From: Chryseobacterium gleum
GTDB taxonomy: Bacteria; Bacteroidota; Bacteroidia; UBA10329
DNA length: 5,687 nt
Direction: 5' to 3'
Assembly (NCBI GenBank): GCA_945874195.1
Contig: CAMCFW010000160.1
Location: 1 to 5,687 of the forward strand
The translations under genes and the position numbers were made by a program. Positions 1 through 5,687 of this stretch are shown here, in pieces (within the stretch, counting starts at the first letter, position 1; each line of letters opens with the position of its first letter). The notes under the pieces were generated by a model. It did not search any database and was not told the origin of the DNA. It was given only the letters and a program-made list of their open reading frames with translations.

Positions 1-690
1 CAGGACCAACCGCGCAGCGAAGCGGTGCTCAATTTGGCCTACGATAGGGTGATGACGTGGTTTAACATAGACGTGGATCAGGTTTACCTCACGGGCTATT
101 CGGCCGGGAGCGATGTGGCCGCACAATACTTTTTCGGAGAGCCATCGCACCCAATGAAGGGGCTGATCTGGCATTCGCCCGGGTTCTTTTTCAATCCAGA
201 CCTGAACGATCCGCAGGAGATTCCGCCCGTGTGCCTTTGTACCGGAACACTCGATTTCACCTCCTTTTTGCAAACTGCAGCCTTGAATAACAGTTTGGAT
301 GGGGCCGGATTCCCATATCTGTACAATGAAATTCCCGGAGTGGATCACACAATGGAGTACCCGGCCTTCACTCAGGAAATGTTGGAGTGCATCAACTTCA
401 TAGATGCCAATACGCCAGGGGTTGGAGTTGAGGAATGGAACGGAGACCGGGTTTCCCTTTACCCGAACCCACTTTCAGAAGGCGCTGAACTCATTCTGAC
501 AGGTTTGGAAGGCGATGTGACCATTTCTGTTTTTGACGCGACAGGCAAGATGGCTTGGGAAAATGGATTCAGAAATGTTTCGAGCAGAATGGCTATTCCG
601 AATTTCAGAAATGCATTGAGTGGTGGGCTTTATTCCGTTTTGATTCGGTCAGATAAAGGAGTTTTGACCAAGAAACTGCTTGTTAAGTAG
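1..690 (+). CDS. Secreted alpha/beta-hydrolase (esterase/depolymerase-like) with T9SS sorting domain, 5' partial
   Basis: The frame is open from base 1, and the first possible start (GTG at 25) lies inside the hydrolase fold, so this is the 3' part of a longer gene; 229 residues are visible. Numbering from the window edge, residues 28-36 (VYLTGYSAG) form the nucleophile elbow GxSxG with Ser34. Asp85 in TGTLDFTS and His116 in GVDHTMEY fit the other two triad positions. This order and spacing resemble polyhydroxybutyrate-depolymerase or feruloyl-esterase-like hydrolases; the true substrate cannot be read from the sequence. Residues about 150-229 form a type A T9SS C-terminal domain: YPNP at 154-157, the VFDATGK strand, GGLYSVLI, and a basic end (TKKLLVK). 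This domain directs outer-membrane translocation and release or surface anchoring by T9SS. A signal peptide would be expected upstream of the window. The gene converges on the amine oxidase gene with a 6-bp gap. Confidence 0.85.
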   Translation, partial: QDQPRSEAVLNLAYDRVMTWFNIDVDQVYLTGYSAGSDVAAQYFFGEPSHPMKGLIWHSPGFFFNPDLNDPQEIPPVCLCTGTLDFTSFLQTAALNNSLDGAGFPYLYNEIPGVDHTMEYPAFTQEMLECINFIDANTPGVGVEEWNGDRVSLYPNPLSEGAELILTGLEGDVTISVFDATGKMAWENGFRNVSSRMAIPNFRNALSGGLYSVLIRSDKGVLTKKLLVK

Positions 691-702
691 GTCAATCTAC
701 TT
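685..702. terminator. Weak inverted repeat spanning two convergent stop codons
   Basis: AAGTAG at 685-690 and CTACTT at 697-702 are perfect reverse complements separated by the 6-nt loop GTCAAT. The arms are the last Lys codon plus stop (AAG TAG) of each convergent gene, so the whole intergenic space is the loop. The stem is only 6 bp with two G-C pairs and lacks a strong U-tract on either strand. It could slow polymerase from both sides, but it may simply be a by-product of both genes ending in the same codons. Confidence 0.2.
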
Positions 703-2049
703 TGCCGATTCCAACATCGCCAAAAACTCTCGCTCGCCACTTTCCAATGCGCCTTGAACGGTCTGAAAATGGCCGTTGGTGTCTGTGGCTTCACCCGCAA
801 AATGAACACGGTCATTCACGCTTTCCGCTAAAATGGAACGCTGATTTCCTATGCCAATTGAGCTATACGAATAGGCGCCTCTCACATAGGGCTCCAGCGA
901 CCAATCCTGTATAAGGCCAGTCAGAAAGAAAGATGTGGCCTGACCGCTGTAAATGGCGTCCAATTCGGCTAATAAATGTGGAATGGCCGCTTGCCCCATG
1001 GTACTAAGCGCTTCGGCCCTTTGCCCCATGACGAAAGCCGAAAGCACCAGGTCGGAACCGTCCTTTCCGTAGCTTGTATGCCAATAAACTGGAGAACTTG
1101 AGGCACCTATCAGGCTGGTGCTATTCCAAAAGTTCTGGCTGAATTTGAGCAGCACTTTCATACCTGCATCCATCCCGATGCTCTGAATGGCCTGTAATTT
1201 TGCCTGAGGCAGGGCGGGCACGAAGCTGATGGCTCCTGTTTTCAGCACCGCAACCGAAGCGGTTATCAGAATTCGGTCGGCTTCGAAAGTTGAGCCATCG
1301 GCAATAGTGGCAATCACTTTTTCGCCTGAGTAATTGACCTGAGTGACGGGCGAATTCAAAAGCACATCATCCATCACCGAAACGGCCAACACATCATTGA
1401 TAAGGTCGAAATAGCTGCGTTTGAACTTGAAATCTTTGTTGCCGGAGGACCAATTCTCGCCTTCTCTTTGGGTGTAAAGTAGGCTCAGTCGATCGGCCGA
1501 AGTGCCGAATTCGCCTGCAATGTATTCGAGTATACCCAGATCAGCGTTCGAAATACCATTCTGTTGGGCGTATTGCAGAATGCTCATATCCGGACCGTTG
1601 TAGGCCACATCGCCATCAAGAATACCAACAATATTTTCGAGGACGGATGAACCATAACTTGGGTTGACCTGACCATTGACCCAATAGGCCTCTTCGCCTT
1701 GATCCGCGAAAATATCAAAGCCACAATCTATCGCCAATTGATGGCTCAAAGACTTATTTCCATGTATCCATTCGGCACCGAGATCAATCGGGAAATCGGC
1801 AAAATCCTCGTTCTTCCGAATGCGACCCCCAATGCGTCCAGAGGCTTCAAGAATGACCACTTCCGCTCCGTGCTCCTTGATCTTCTTGGCTGCATAGAGG
1901 CCAGCAGCGCCAGCACCCACAACAATGACCCGAAAGCCTTCAGGGAAATTTCCAAGGTCATCTTTTCCGCAACCCGAAAGCAGATGCGGGAAGAACAGTC
2001 CTGCTGAAGCGCCAAGCGCAGATTGTCTGATGAAGAAACGTCTTTTCAT
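697..2049 (-). CDS. Tat-exported flavin amine oxidase lipoprotein
   Basis: This 450-residue protein is a flavin-containing amine oxidoreductase, which oxidises an amine or amino acid to an imine with FAD. Residues 3-4 are the twin arginine of a Tat-like signal (KRRFFIRQS), followed by a hydrophobic stretch and a lipobox LSGC with Cys27, so it is probably folded with its FAD, exported by Tat and lipid-anchored. The FAD dinucleotide fold starts at residue 41 (VIVVGAGAAG), with Glu68 in ILEAS for the ribose and RIGGR at 72-76. Lys298 in SIGMDAGMKV matches the lysine that interacts with the flavin N5 in monoamine and polyamine oxidases. RGAYSYSS (390-397) and FAGEATDTNGHFQTVQGAL (417-435) are the C-terminal FAD-binding motifs. 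Length is normal for the family. Its ATG overlaps the TGA of the upstream GH3-family gene (ATGA), suggesting translational coupling. Substrate is unknown; the sequence does not separate monoamine, polyamine and amino-acid oxidases. Confidence 0.88.
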   Translation of the reverse strand: MKRRFFIRQSALGASAGLFFPHLLSGCGKDDLGNFPEGFRVIVVGAGAAGLYAAKKIKEHGAEVVILEASGRIGGRIRKNEDFADFPIDLGAEWIHGNKSLSHQLAIDCGFDIFADQGEEAYWVNGQVNPSYGSSVLENIVGILDGDVAYNGPDMSILQYAQQNGISNADLGILEYIAGEFGTSADRLSLLYTQREGENWSSGNKDFKFKRSYFDLINDVLAVSVMDDVLLNSPVTQVNYSGEKVIATIADGSTFEADRILITASVAVLKTGAISFVPALPQAKLQAIQSIGMDAGMKVLLKFSQNFWNSTSLIGASSSPVYWHTSYGKDGSDLVLSAFVMGQRAEALSTMGQAAIPHLLAELDAIYSGQATSFFLTGLIQDWSLEPYVRGAYSYSSIGIGNQRSILAESVNDRVHFAGEATDTNGHFQTVQGALESGEREFLAMLESAK

Positions 2050-3536
2050 GATTCCGAAATTAATTGATCTGCCACCTTCCTATCATTCGCCAACCTAGGC
2101 AATTTGAACTGTCCGCCCAGTTTTCCTTGTGAACGGGCGTAGTTGATGAACGCATCCTCGGCCAATTCGGTGATGACGGCCGGGCGGAGGATGTTCCCTG
2201 CAATGAGGTCCTTATAATAGATGTTCTGCGCTTGCATTTCACGGTCAATGGTGGCTGCGAATTCCTCCAGATTCTCCGGCCGTTTCGCGAAGCTGATGAA
2301 CCACTCGTGATAGGGTAAACCTTCCGTTGGATTTACCTGTGGTGCCACATGAAAATCAATGACCTCGCCACCATGCTCGGCCAGAGACGCATTCAATGCG
2401 TGCTCTACCTCTTTAGCGATCACGTGTTCGCCAAAGGCGGATGTGAAATGCTTGACACGGCCTGAGACGATGACGCGATACGGTTCTTTGCTCACGAATT
2501 GCACCATGTCGCCAATACTGTAGCCCCAAAGTCCGGCATTATTGCTCACGATCAGCGCGTAGTTCCTGCCCAATTCCACTTGTCCGATGGTCAATCGCAC
2601 GGGATTCTCATTGTGAATTTCATCGGCAGGAACGAATTCGTAGAAAATGCCCGCGTTCAGAATGAGCAGCATGCCTTTTTCATTCTGCTTGTGCTGATAG
2701 GCGAAAAAACCTTCGGAAGCAGGGAATAGCTCGATGCTGTCTATTCTGCGGCCAATGCTCGCTTCCATTTTGGCGCGGTAGGGTTCGAAGTTGACGCCAC
2801 CATAAACGAAGAGCGAGAAATCTGGAAAAACGTCCTTGACCGGTTTACCCGTCCGTGCCTGAATCTTGTCGAAATACATCTGCACCCAACTCGGAATGCC
2901 CGAAATGAGCGTCATCCGTTCATTCAGGGTTTCGTCAACAACCGTTTCAACCTTGGTTTCCCAATCGTCAATGCAATTGGTGGCGTAGCTCGGCATCTGG
3001 TTGGTGCGTAAATACCCCGGCACAAAATGATTGCTGATTCCTGAAAGTCGACCAACGTGAATGCTGTTTTTCATCTCCAATTCAGGCGAACCGGAAAGGA
3101 AGATGAGTTTGCCATCCAAGAACTGTGAATTGCCCGTTTCGTGGATGTAGCTGAGCAGGGCGTTCTTGGCTCCGTTCAGGTGGTTCGGAATGCTGTCGCG
3201 GGTTATGGGAATGTACTTGGCGCCCGATGTTGTTCCGCTGGTCTTGGCCAGATAGAGCGGTTTTCCGGGCCAGAGCACGTTCTCTTCTCCAGCAGCCGTG
3301 CGGTCGAAATAGGATTTCAGTTGCTCATAATCGCGGACAGGAACGCATTTGACAAAATCGTCATGATTCCGAATGCGCAGGAAGTCGTGGTCTTTTCCGA
3401 AGGAGGTTTGCTGCGCTTTGGAAATGAGTTCCTGAAAAACCCTCTGCTGCGTTTCCGAAGGCCGGCTGCTCCACGCTTTGGTCTGGCGGTCGGTCCACCA
3501 AGCAAGTGGTCGGGCAAGAAAGGATCGGATTCCCAT
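2046..3536 (-). CDS. GH3-family acyl-adenylate / amido synthetase-like protein
   Basis: This 496-residue protein belongs to the GH3 family (named after plant auxin-responsive GH3), part of the adenylate-forming ANL superfamily. It should activate a carboxylic acid with ATP and transfer the acyl group to an acceptor; plant members conjugate auxin or jasmonate to amino acids, but the role of bacterial members is unsettled. The ATP phosphate-binding motif is TSGTTSGAKYIPIT (99-112). SLFVYGGVNFEPY (241-253), ELFPASEGFFAYQ (269-281), GLWGYSIGDMVQF (335-347) and SGRVKHFTSAFGE (358-370) are the further adenylation motifs, and GKLGGQFKLPRL (471-482) is the typical end of the C-terminal domain. There is no signal peptide, so it is cytoplasmic. 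The start at 3536 is favoured because MGIRSFLARP and the following WSS..ETQQ segment look like the family N-terminus. That start codon lies inside the 29-bp direct repeat. The stop overlaps the amine oxidase start by 4 nt. Confidence 0.9.
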   Translation of the reverse strand: MGIRSFLARPLAWWTDRQTKAWSSRPSETQQRVFQELISKAQQTSFGKDHDFLRIRNHDDFVKCVPVRDYEQLKSYFDRTAAGEENVLWPGKPLYLAKTSGTTSGAKYIPITRDSIPNHLNGAKNALLSYIHETGNSQFLDGKLIFLSGSPELEMKNSIHVGRLSGISNHFVPGYLRTNQMPSYATNCIDDWETKVETVVDETLNERMTLISGIPSWVQMYFDKIQARTGKPVKDVFPDFSLFVYGGVNFEPYRAKMEASIGRRIDSIELFPASEGFFAYQHKQNEKGMLLILNAGIFYEFVPADEIHNENPVRLTIGQVELGRNYALIVSNNAGLWGYSIGDMVQFVSKEPYRVIVSGRVKHFTSAFGEHVIAKEVEHALNASLAEHGGEVIDFHVAPQVNPTEGLPYHEWFISFAKRPENLEEFAATIDREMQAQNIYYKDLIAGNILRPAVITELAEDAFINYARSQGKLGGQFKLPRLANDRKVADQLISES

Positions 3537-3551
3537 GGATGTAAAGGAAAA
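3523..3551. repeat. 29-bp direct repeat, copy 1 (covers the GH3-family start codon)
   Basis: This copy is identical over 29 bp to 4838-4866; the match ends on both sides (g3522 against t4837, and g3552 against a4867). On the minus strand it holds the 15-nt leader TTTTCCTTTACATCC, then ATG and the codons for MGIR plus the first two bases of the next codon of the GH3-family gene. This copy is therefore in its functional place, next to the GH3 coding sequence. Confidence 0.95.
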
Positions 3552-3572
3552 GGTTAGATCATAGAATTGAAC

Positions 3573-4808
3573 TTATTGAAGAATGTTCGCCATTTCAGGA
3601 TCAATCTGGCAGTTGCTCAATCGACAGGCTGCGACAAATTCAACCAATCCTGATTCCGCCTCACTTGCACTAGGCTGTGGGCCTGAATCGTTTATGAATC
3701 GACTAATCTTGTCCCAATTCGTTCCGGGATCGAAGTAATAAAGACGCCTATAATTTACTTCATTCTCGACCGGTATTTTTTTCCATGGCCAAAAGATCCA
3801 GCCCGAAACAGGGAAGGAACTGTTATTGAACATTTCAACCGTGTTTTGTGTCCATGTGAGGTCATCGGCACCGAATTCACCATTCCAGATCGGCACTTGA
3901 TGCTTATGTCCTGCGTCTACCGCTTTCTGGAAATTTCCTACTTGTGCGTTTATCCCGAGCAGATCATAGGTGTGAAAACTCCAGGCCATGTTACGACTGA
4001 ATGGTTGATTGAAGGATTTGAATTCAACAGCGTAGTTGTTTCCTTCAATAAAGAACATGTGGTAGGGATCAACCTCTCTTATAGATGCAATGATAAGCTG
4101 ATAAAGCCGTATCAGTTTGTTCACATCGGGGAAGTCGGGCTCGTTGAGCAGATCATAACCCGCCACAGATTCTCGGTCTTTATAGCGCAAGGCGATGGCT
4201 CTCCAAAGCTCTATTGTACGGTTCTGGTTTTCATCTTCCTGCCAAAGTTTGCGGTCATCCGGATCGGAAATAAAAAGCCCAGATTGACCTCCAGGGGCCG
4301 AATGAAGGTCAAGTACCACATAAACACCATGTGCCTCGCACTGATCGATAACACGGTCTAGTACGTCCCATCCCGATTGTTTATAGAAATAGGGGTTCGT
4401 ATCGTCTTCCAACAGTGAGTGATTGAAAGGAACCCGAATGCAGTTGAAGCCCATGGAAGCCATTTGAACGATATCGGCTTCAGCCACATAGTTGGCATAC
4501 ACCGAATCTCTGAACTGGTTCAACCGCGTTTCCCCAACCAATTGAGTTAGCTTGGATATGATTTTCTTTTCGGACGTGAATCCACAGTTCCAAAGTGTTC
4601 CTTCCCATTGGATCCAACCTAACGGGATGGTCCCGATCAAATTCAGCACCGCACCATCACCGTTCACAATTGCCGTACCCTCTTGATGAACCATGGGATT
4701 CTCTGCATGGTAATCTTCGTAAGGTTCGATAACTTCATTTTTGCAACTAATTAGGGTAAGGGTTAGCCAAGCTATAACTGAAATAGTGATCCAATTTAAT
4801 CTATACAT
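3573..4808 (-). CDS. Glycoside hydrolase family 5 (cellulase-type fold) lipoprotein
   Basis: This 411-residue protein is a retaining beta-glycosidase of the GH5 clan GH-A type, probably hydrolysing a beta-linked glucan or related polysaccharide; the subfamily and exact substrate are not clear. The N-terminus is a lipoprotein signal with hydrophobic core 8-20 and lipobox LISC, lipidated Cys22. Barrel motifs in order: NLIGTIPLGW (56-65), MGFNCIRVPFNH (119-130), VVLDLHSAPGGQSG (164-177), YDLLNEPDFPD (218-228) with acid/base Glu223, SFHTYD (277-282), and PIWNGEFGA (306-314) with nucleophile Glu311, followed by GWIFWPWKK (336-344) supplying the expected aromatic residues. The last 35 or so residues form a tail with two cysteines (395, 400) beyond the usual fold. 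The gene sits within the operon between direct repeats, 36 nt before the GH3-family start, and has lower GC than its neighbours, which suggests acquisition. The start at 4808 is supported by the signal peptide that begins directly after it. Confidence 0.9.
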   Translation of the reverse strand: MYRLNWITISVIAWLTLTLISCKNEVIEPYEDYHAENPMVHQEGTAIVNGDGAVLNLIGTIPLGWIQWEGTLWNCGFTSEKKIISKLTQLVGETRLNQFRDSVYANYVAEADIVQMASMGFNCIRVPFNHSLLEDDTNPYFYKQSGWDVLDRVIDQCEAHGVYVVLDLHSAPGGQSGLFISDPDDRKLWQEDENQNRTIELWRAIALRYKDRESVAGYDLLNEPDFPDVNKLIRLYQLIIASIREVDPYHMFFIEGNNYAVEFKSFNQPFSRNMAWSFHTYDLLGINAQVGNFQKAVDAGHKHQVPIWNGEFGADDLTWTQNTVEMFNNSSFPVSGWIFWPWKKIPVENEVNYRRLYYFDPGTNWDKISRFINDSGPQPSASEAESGLVEFVAACRLSNCQIDPEMANILQ

Positions 4809-4851
4809 CTTGCAAATTTAGTTCAAGGAAGTTAGTTGATCGGATTCCCAT
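4801..4851 (-). other. 16-codon upstream ORF made by the duplicated GH3 start
   Basis: Repeat copy 2 carries the same leader and ATG as the GH3-family gene. Reading from this ATG gives MGIRSTNFLELNLQDV and then TAG at 4803-4801. The first four codons are identical to those of the GH3-family gene. Its end overlaps the GH5 start (ATG at 4808-4806) in the 8-nt string ATGTATAG, in another frame. If ribosomes still start here, they would stop within reach of the GH5 start, which could couple or compete with GH5 translation. No protein function is implied; it may be only a relic. Confidence 0.35.
4813..4820 (-). promoter_or_regulatory. Candidate Bacteroidota -7 promoter element before GH5
   Basis: The minus strand reads TAAATTTG here, a full match to the TAnnTTTG -7 element known for the Bacteroidota housekeeping sigma factor. 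It lies inside the putative inserted segment, 4 nt before the GH5 ATG, so a transcript from it would begin at or very near the start codon. No clear TTG-type -33 element is seen about 19 to 23 nt further upstream, so this may be a chance match. Confidence 0.25.
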
Positions 4852-4866
4852 GGATGTAAAGGAAAA
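4838..4866. repeat. 29-bp direct repeat, copy 2 (decoy GH3 start upstream of GH5)
   Basis: This copy is identical to 3523-3551. It begins, in the direction of transcription, 11 nt after the stop codon of the barrel gene and ends 29 nt before the GH5 ATG. It carries the GH3-family leader, ATG and first codons although no GH3 coding sequence follows. The simplest reading is that this is the original 5' context of the GH3-family gene, left behind by insertion of the GH5 segment. Confidence 0.95.
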
Positions 4867-4877
4867 AGCAAACGGGG

Positions 4878-5687
4878 CTATACTTTCTTCAATTTCGGCA
4901 GTCGGTAGCCGAGGAAGAAGCCACCGTAGGGCGCAAAGTTCTGACGGAATTTGTATCGATTCGGGTCATAGAACAGGTAGAACGCCACGCCTCCCGTGAG
5001 TCCGTAGGCGAAATGGAATTCGACATTGTGTTCCAAGAAATAAACGGCTCCGAAGGTTCCGCGCCTCAAATTGTATTGAGGTTCCACGCCAAGGAAAACG
5101 CCTGTTCCGCGATAGTTCTTCATTGCTTTCACACCTATGTGCAACGGCATCTGGAGGTTGCGCCCCTCCGATCCGAGACCACCACGATATTCCATCATGA
5201 AGGTGTTCGACCGCGCTATTGGGTGTGTGTAGCTGTAATTGACGGAAGCAATGCCGGCCGCTCCGAAAAATTCGGCAAAAACCAAGCTCCTTCCGTTCGG
5301 GCGTTGTTCCTCTTTCAGATGGCGGTCGTACTGTTTTTTCAGCTTGGCCAACTGCTCTTCGATCTCCCGCATTTCGGTGGAGTCGATCTCCAGCGGGTCA
5401 TCGTTGTAAAAGACCTCATCCATTTCGACCTTGCTTTCTGGTTCTTCCAACCTGAGAATGCGTCCTTTCAGCGAGCGCTCCCGCCATTCGCGATCGAGTT
5501 GTTTGCTGGGCAGGCGGTAGCCCAAAACGAGGCCTGGCCATGGCTGTAGACCTATGGGCCCGGGAAAGAAATCTCTTTCAGCTGGTGACCAAATGTGAAG
5601 CAACAGGTTAGCATTAACTCCAAGAAAAAAGCCGTAAGGATTCTGGTAAGTGTATCCCACAGAAACGAAGAATCGTTGTTCTACAAG
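4878..5687 (-). CDS. Outer-membrane beta-barrel-like protein, 5' partial, apparently two modules
   Basis: The frame stays open to the right edge, and the first start-like codon (GTG at 5660) falls in mid-strand, so the gene begins outside the window; 269 residues are visible. I do not recognise a named family. Residues 1-60 look like the last strands of a beta-barrel (SVGYTYQNPYGFFLGVNANL, then PWPGLVLGYRLP at 49-60). Residues about 63-132 form a highly charged linker, with a likely helical or coiled-coil part at 104-127 (EMREIEEQLAKLKKQ). Residues about 134-264 form a second set of alternating aromatic and glycine-rich strands ending in APYGGFFLGYRLP (252-264). The GYRLP ending thus occurs twice, at 56-60 and 260-264. 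This pattern fits outer-membrane barrel proteins of Bacteroidota, but function is unknown. Its stop is 69 nt before the GH5 start, and would be 26 nt from the GH3-family start without the GH5 segment. Confidence 0.6.
   Translation of the reverse strand, partial: LVEQRFFVSVGYTYQNPYGFFLGVNANLLLHIWSPAERDFFPGPIGLQPWPGLVLGYRLPSKQLDREWRERSLKGRILRLEEPESKVEMDEVFYNDDPLEIDSTEMREIEEQLAKLKKQYDRHLKEEQRPNGRSLVFAEFFGAAGIASVNYSYTHPIARSNTFMMEYRGGLGSEGRNLQMPLHIGVKAMKNYRGTGVFLGVEPQYNLRRGTFGAVYFLEHNVEFHFAYGLTGGVAFYLFYDPNRYKFRQNFAPYGGFFLGYRLPKLKKV

Larger units (their letters stand above)
3552..4837. other. Putative inserted segment carrying only the GH5 gene
   Basis: The segment lies between two perfect 29-bp direct repeats and contains one complete gene (GH5) with 28 to 29 nt of non-coding DNA on its 5' side and 21 nt on its 3' side. 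No transposase, integrase or clear terminal inverted repeats are present. Five sampled 60-base rows inside it (starting at 3721, 3961, 4081, 4201, 4681) give 126 of 300 G+C (42%). Five rows outside it on the same block (2761, 2821, 3241, 5161, 5401) give 156 of 300 (52%). Deleting one repeat plus the segment (1315 bp) leaves the barrel gene and the GH3-family gene 26 nt apart. That it is an insertion is inference; the repeats and the composition shift are seen. Confidence 0.65.

Noticed and set aside
25..27. GTG at 25 as the start of the hydrolase gene
   Set aside because: The frame is open from base 1, a secreted T9SS protein needs a signal peptide, and the hydrolase core upstream of the GxSxG would be missing.
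1001..1032. Short repeated TTGCCCCATG within the amine oxidase gene
   Set aside because: It comes from two Met-Gly-Gln codon runs about 20 nt apart in the protein and has no sign of being a regulatory or mobile repeat.
697..3536. An auxin (indole-3-acetic acid) pathway: tryptophan 2-monooxygenase-like oxidase plus GH3 auxin-conjugating enzyme
   Set aside because: The names invite it, but GH3-family proteins are widespread in Bacteroidota without any auxin link, the oxidase has an export signal unlike cytosolic IaaM, and no indole-acetamide hydrolase is present in the window.
3141..3557. Plus-strand frame of 138 codons opposite the GH3-family gene
   Set aside because: It is antisense to a strongly recognised gene, has no recognisable domain, and is explained by the codon pattern of the real frame.
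3846..4361. Plus-strand frame of 171 codons opposite GH5
   Set aside because: It lies wholly inside the catalytic domain of GH5, which has all its motifs intact, and has no recognisable domain.
3552..4837. Classical insertion sequence or transposon
   Set aside because: There is no transposase and no terminal inverted repeats. The only inverted match near the ends is the 7-mer TTGAACT (3567-3573, and its reverse complement at 4820-4826), which is offset from the ends and short enough to be chance.
5013..5549. Plus-strand frame of 178 codons opposite the barrel gene
   Set aside because: It is antisense to the more plausible outer-membrane protein frame and shows no signal peptide or known motif.
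5658..5660. GTG at 5660-5658 as the start of the barrel gene
   Set aside because: The reading frame is open to the window edge (LVEQRFFVS precedes it) and the GTG encodes a valine within an apparent beta-strand, so the gene is truncated by the window.

Overview
The window looks like chromosomal DNA of a Bacteroidota (Flavobacteriia-like) bacterium. The clues are a type IX secretion (T9SS) C-terminal sorting domain, a bacterial GH3-type acyl-adenylate enzyme of the kind common in this phylum, lipoproteins with Bacteroidota-style lipoboxes, beta-barrel outer-membrane sequence, and little sign of strong Shine-Dalgarno sites. No taxon below phylum or class can be fixed from the sequence alone.

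Layout. Positions 1-690 (+) hold the 3' part of a secreted alpha/beta-hydrolase (esterase/depolymerase-like) ending in a T9SS sorting domain. It converges, with only 6 bp between stop codons, on a minus-strand block that fills the rest of the window. Read in the direction of transcription, that block is: an outer-membrane beta-barrel-like protein (5687-4878, running off the right edge), a glycoside hydrolase family 5 lipoprotein (4808-3573), a GH3-family acyl-adenylate/amido synthetase-like enzyme (3536-2046), and a Tat-exported flavin amine oxidase lipoprotein (2049-697). The last two overlap by an ATGA and are probably translationally coupled. No stretch longer than 300 bases lacks a gene, and no RNA genes, transposase or CRISPR array were seen.

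The most striking structure is a perfect 29-bp direct repeat at 3523-3551 and 4838-4866 that brackets the GH5 gene. The first copy is the leader and first codons of the GH3-family gene; the second is the same leader and codons just after the barrel gene. Removing one repeat unit (1315 bp) rejoins the barrel gene to the GH3-family gene with a 26-nt gap, an ordinary operon spacing. The GH5 gene also has lower GC than its neighbours in sampled rows. I infer that the GH5 gene was inserted into a pre-existing barrel/GH3/amine-oxidase operon exactly at the GH3 start codon, leaving a decoy copy of that start upstream of GH5. The decoy opens a 16-codon reading frame that ends overlapping the GH5 start.

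Functionally, the GH5 enzyme and the T9SS hydrolase suggest surface polymer degradation. The GH3 enzyme (cytoplasmic) and the amine oxidase (exported) act in different compartments, so a shared pathway is not established.
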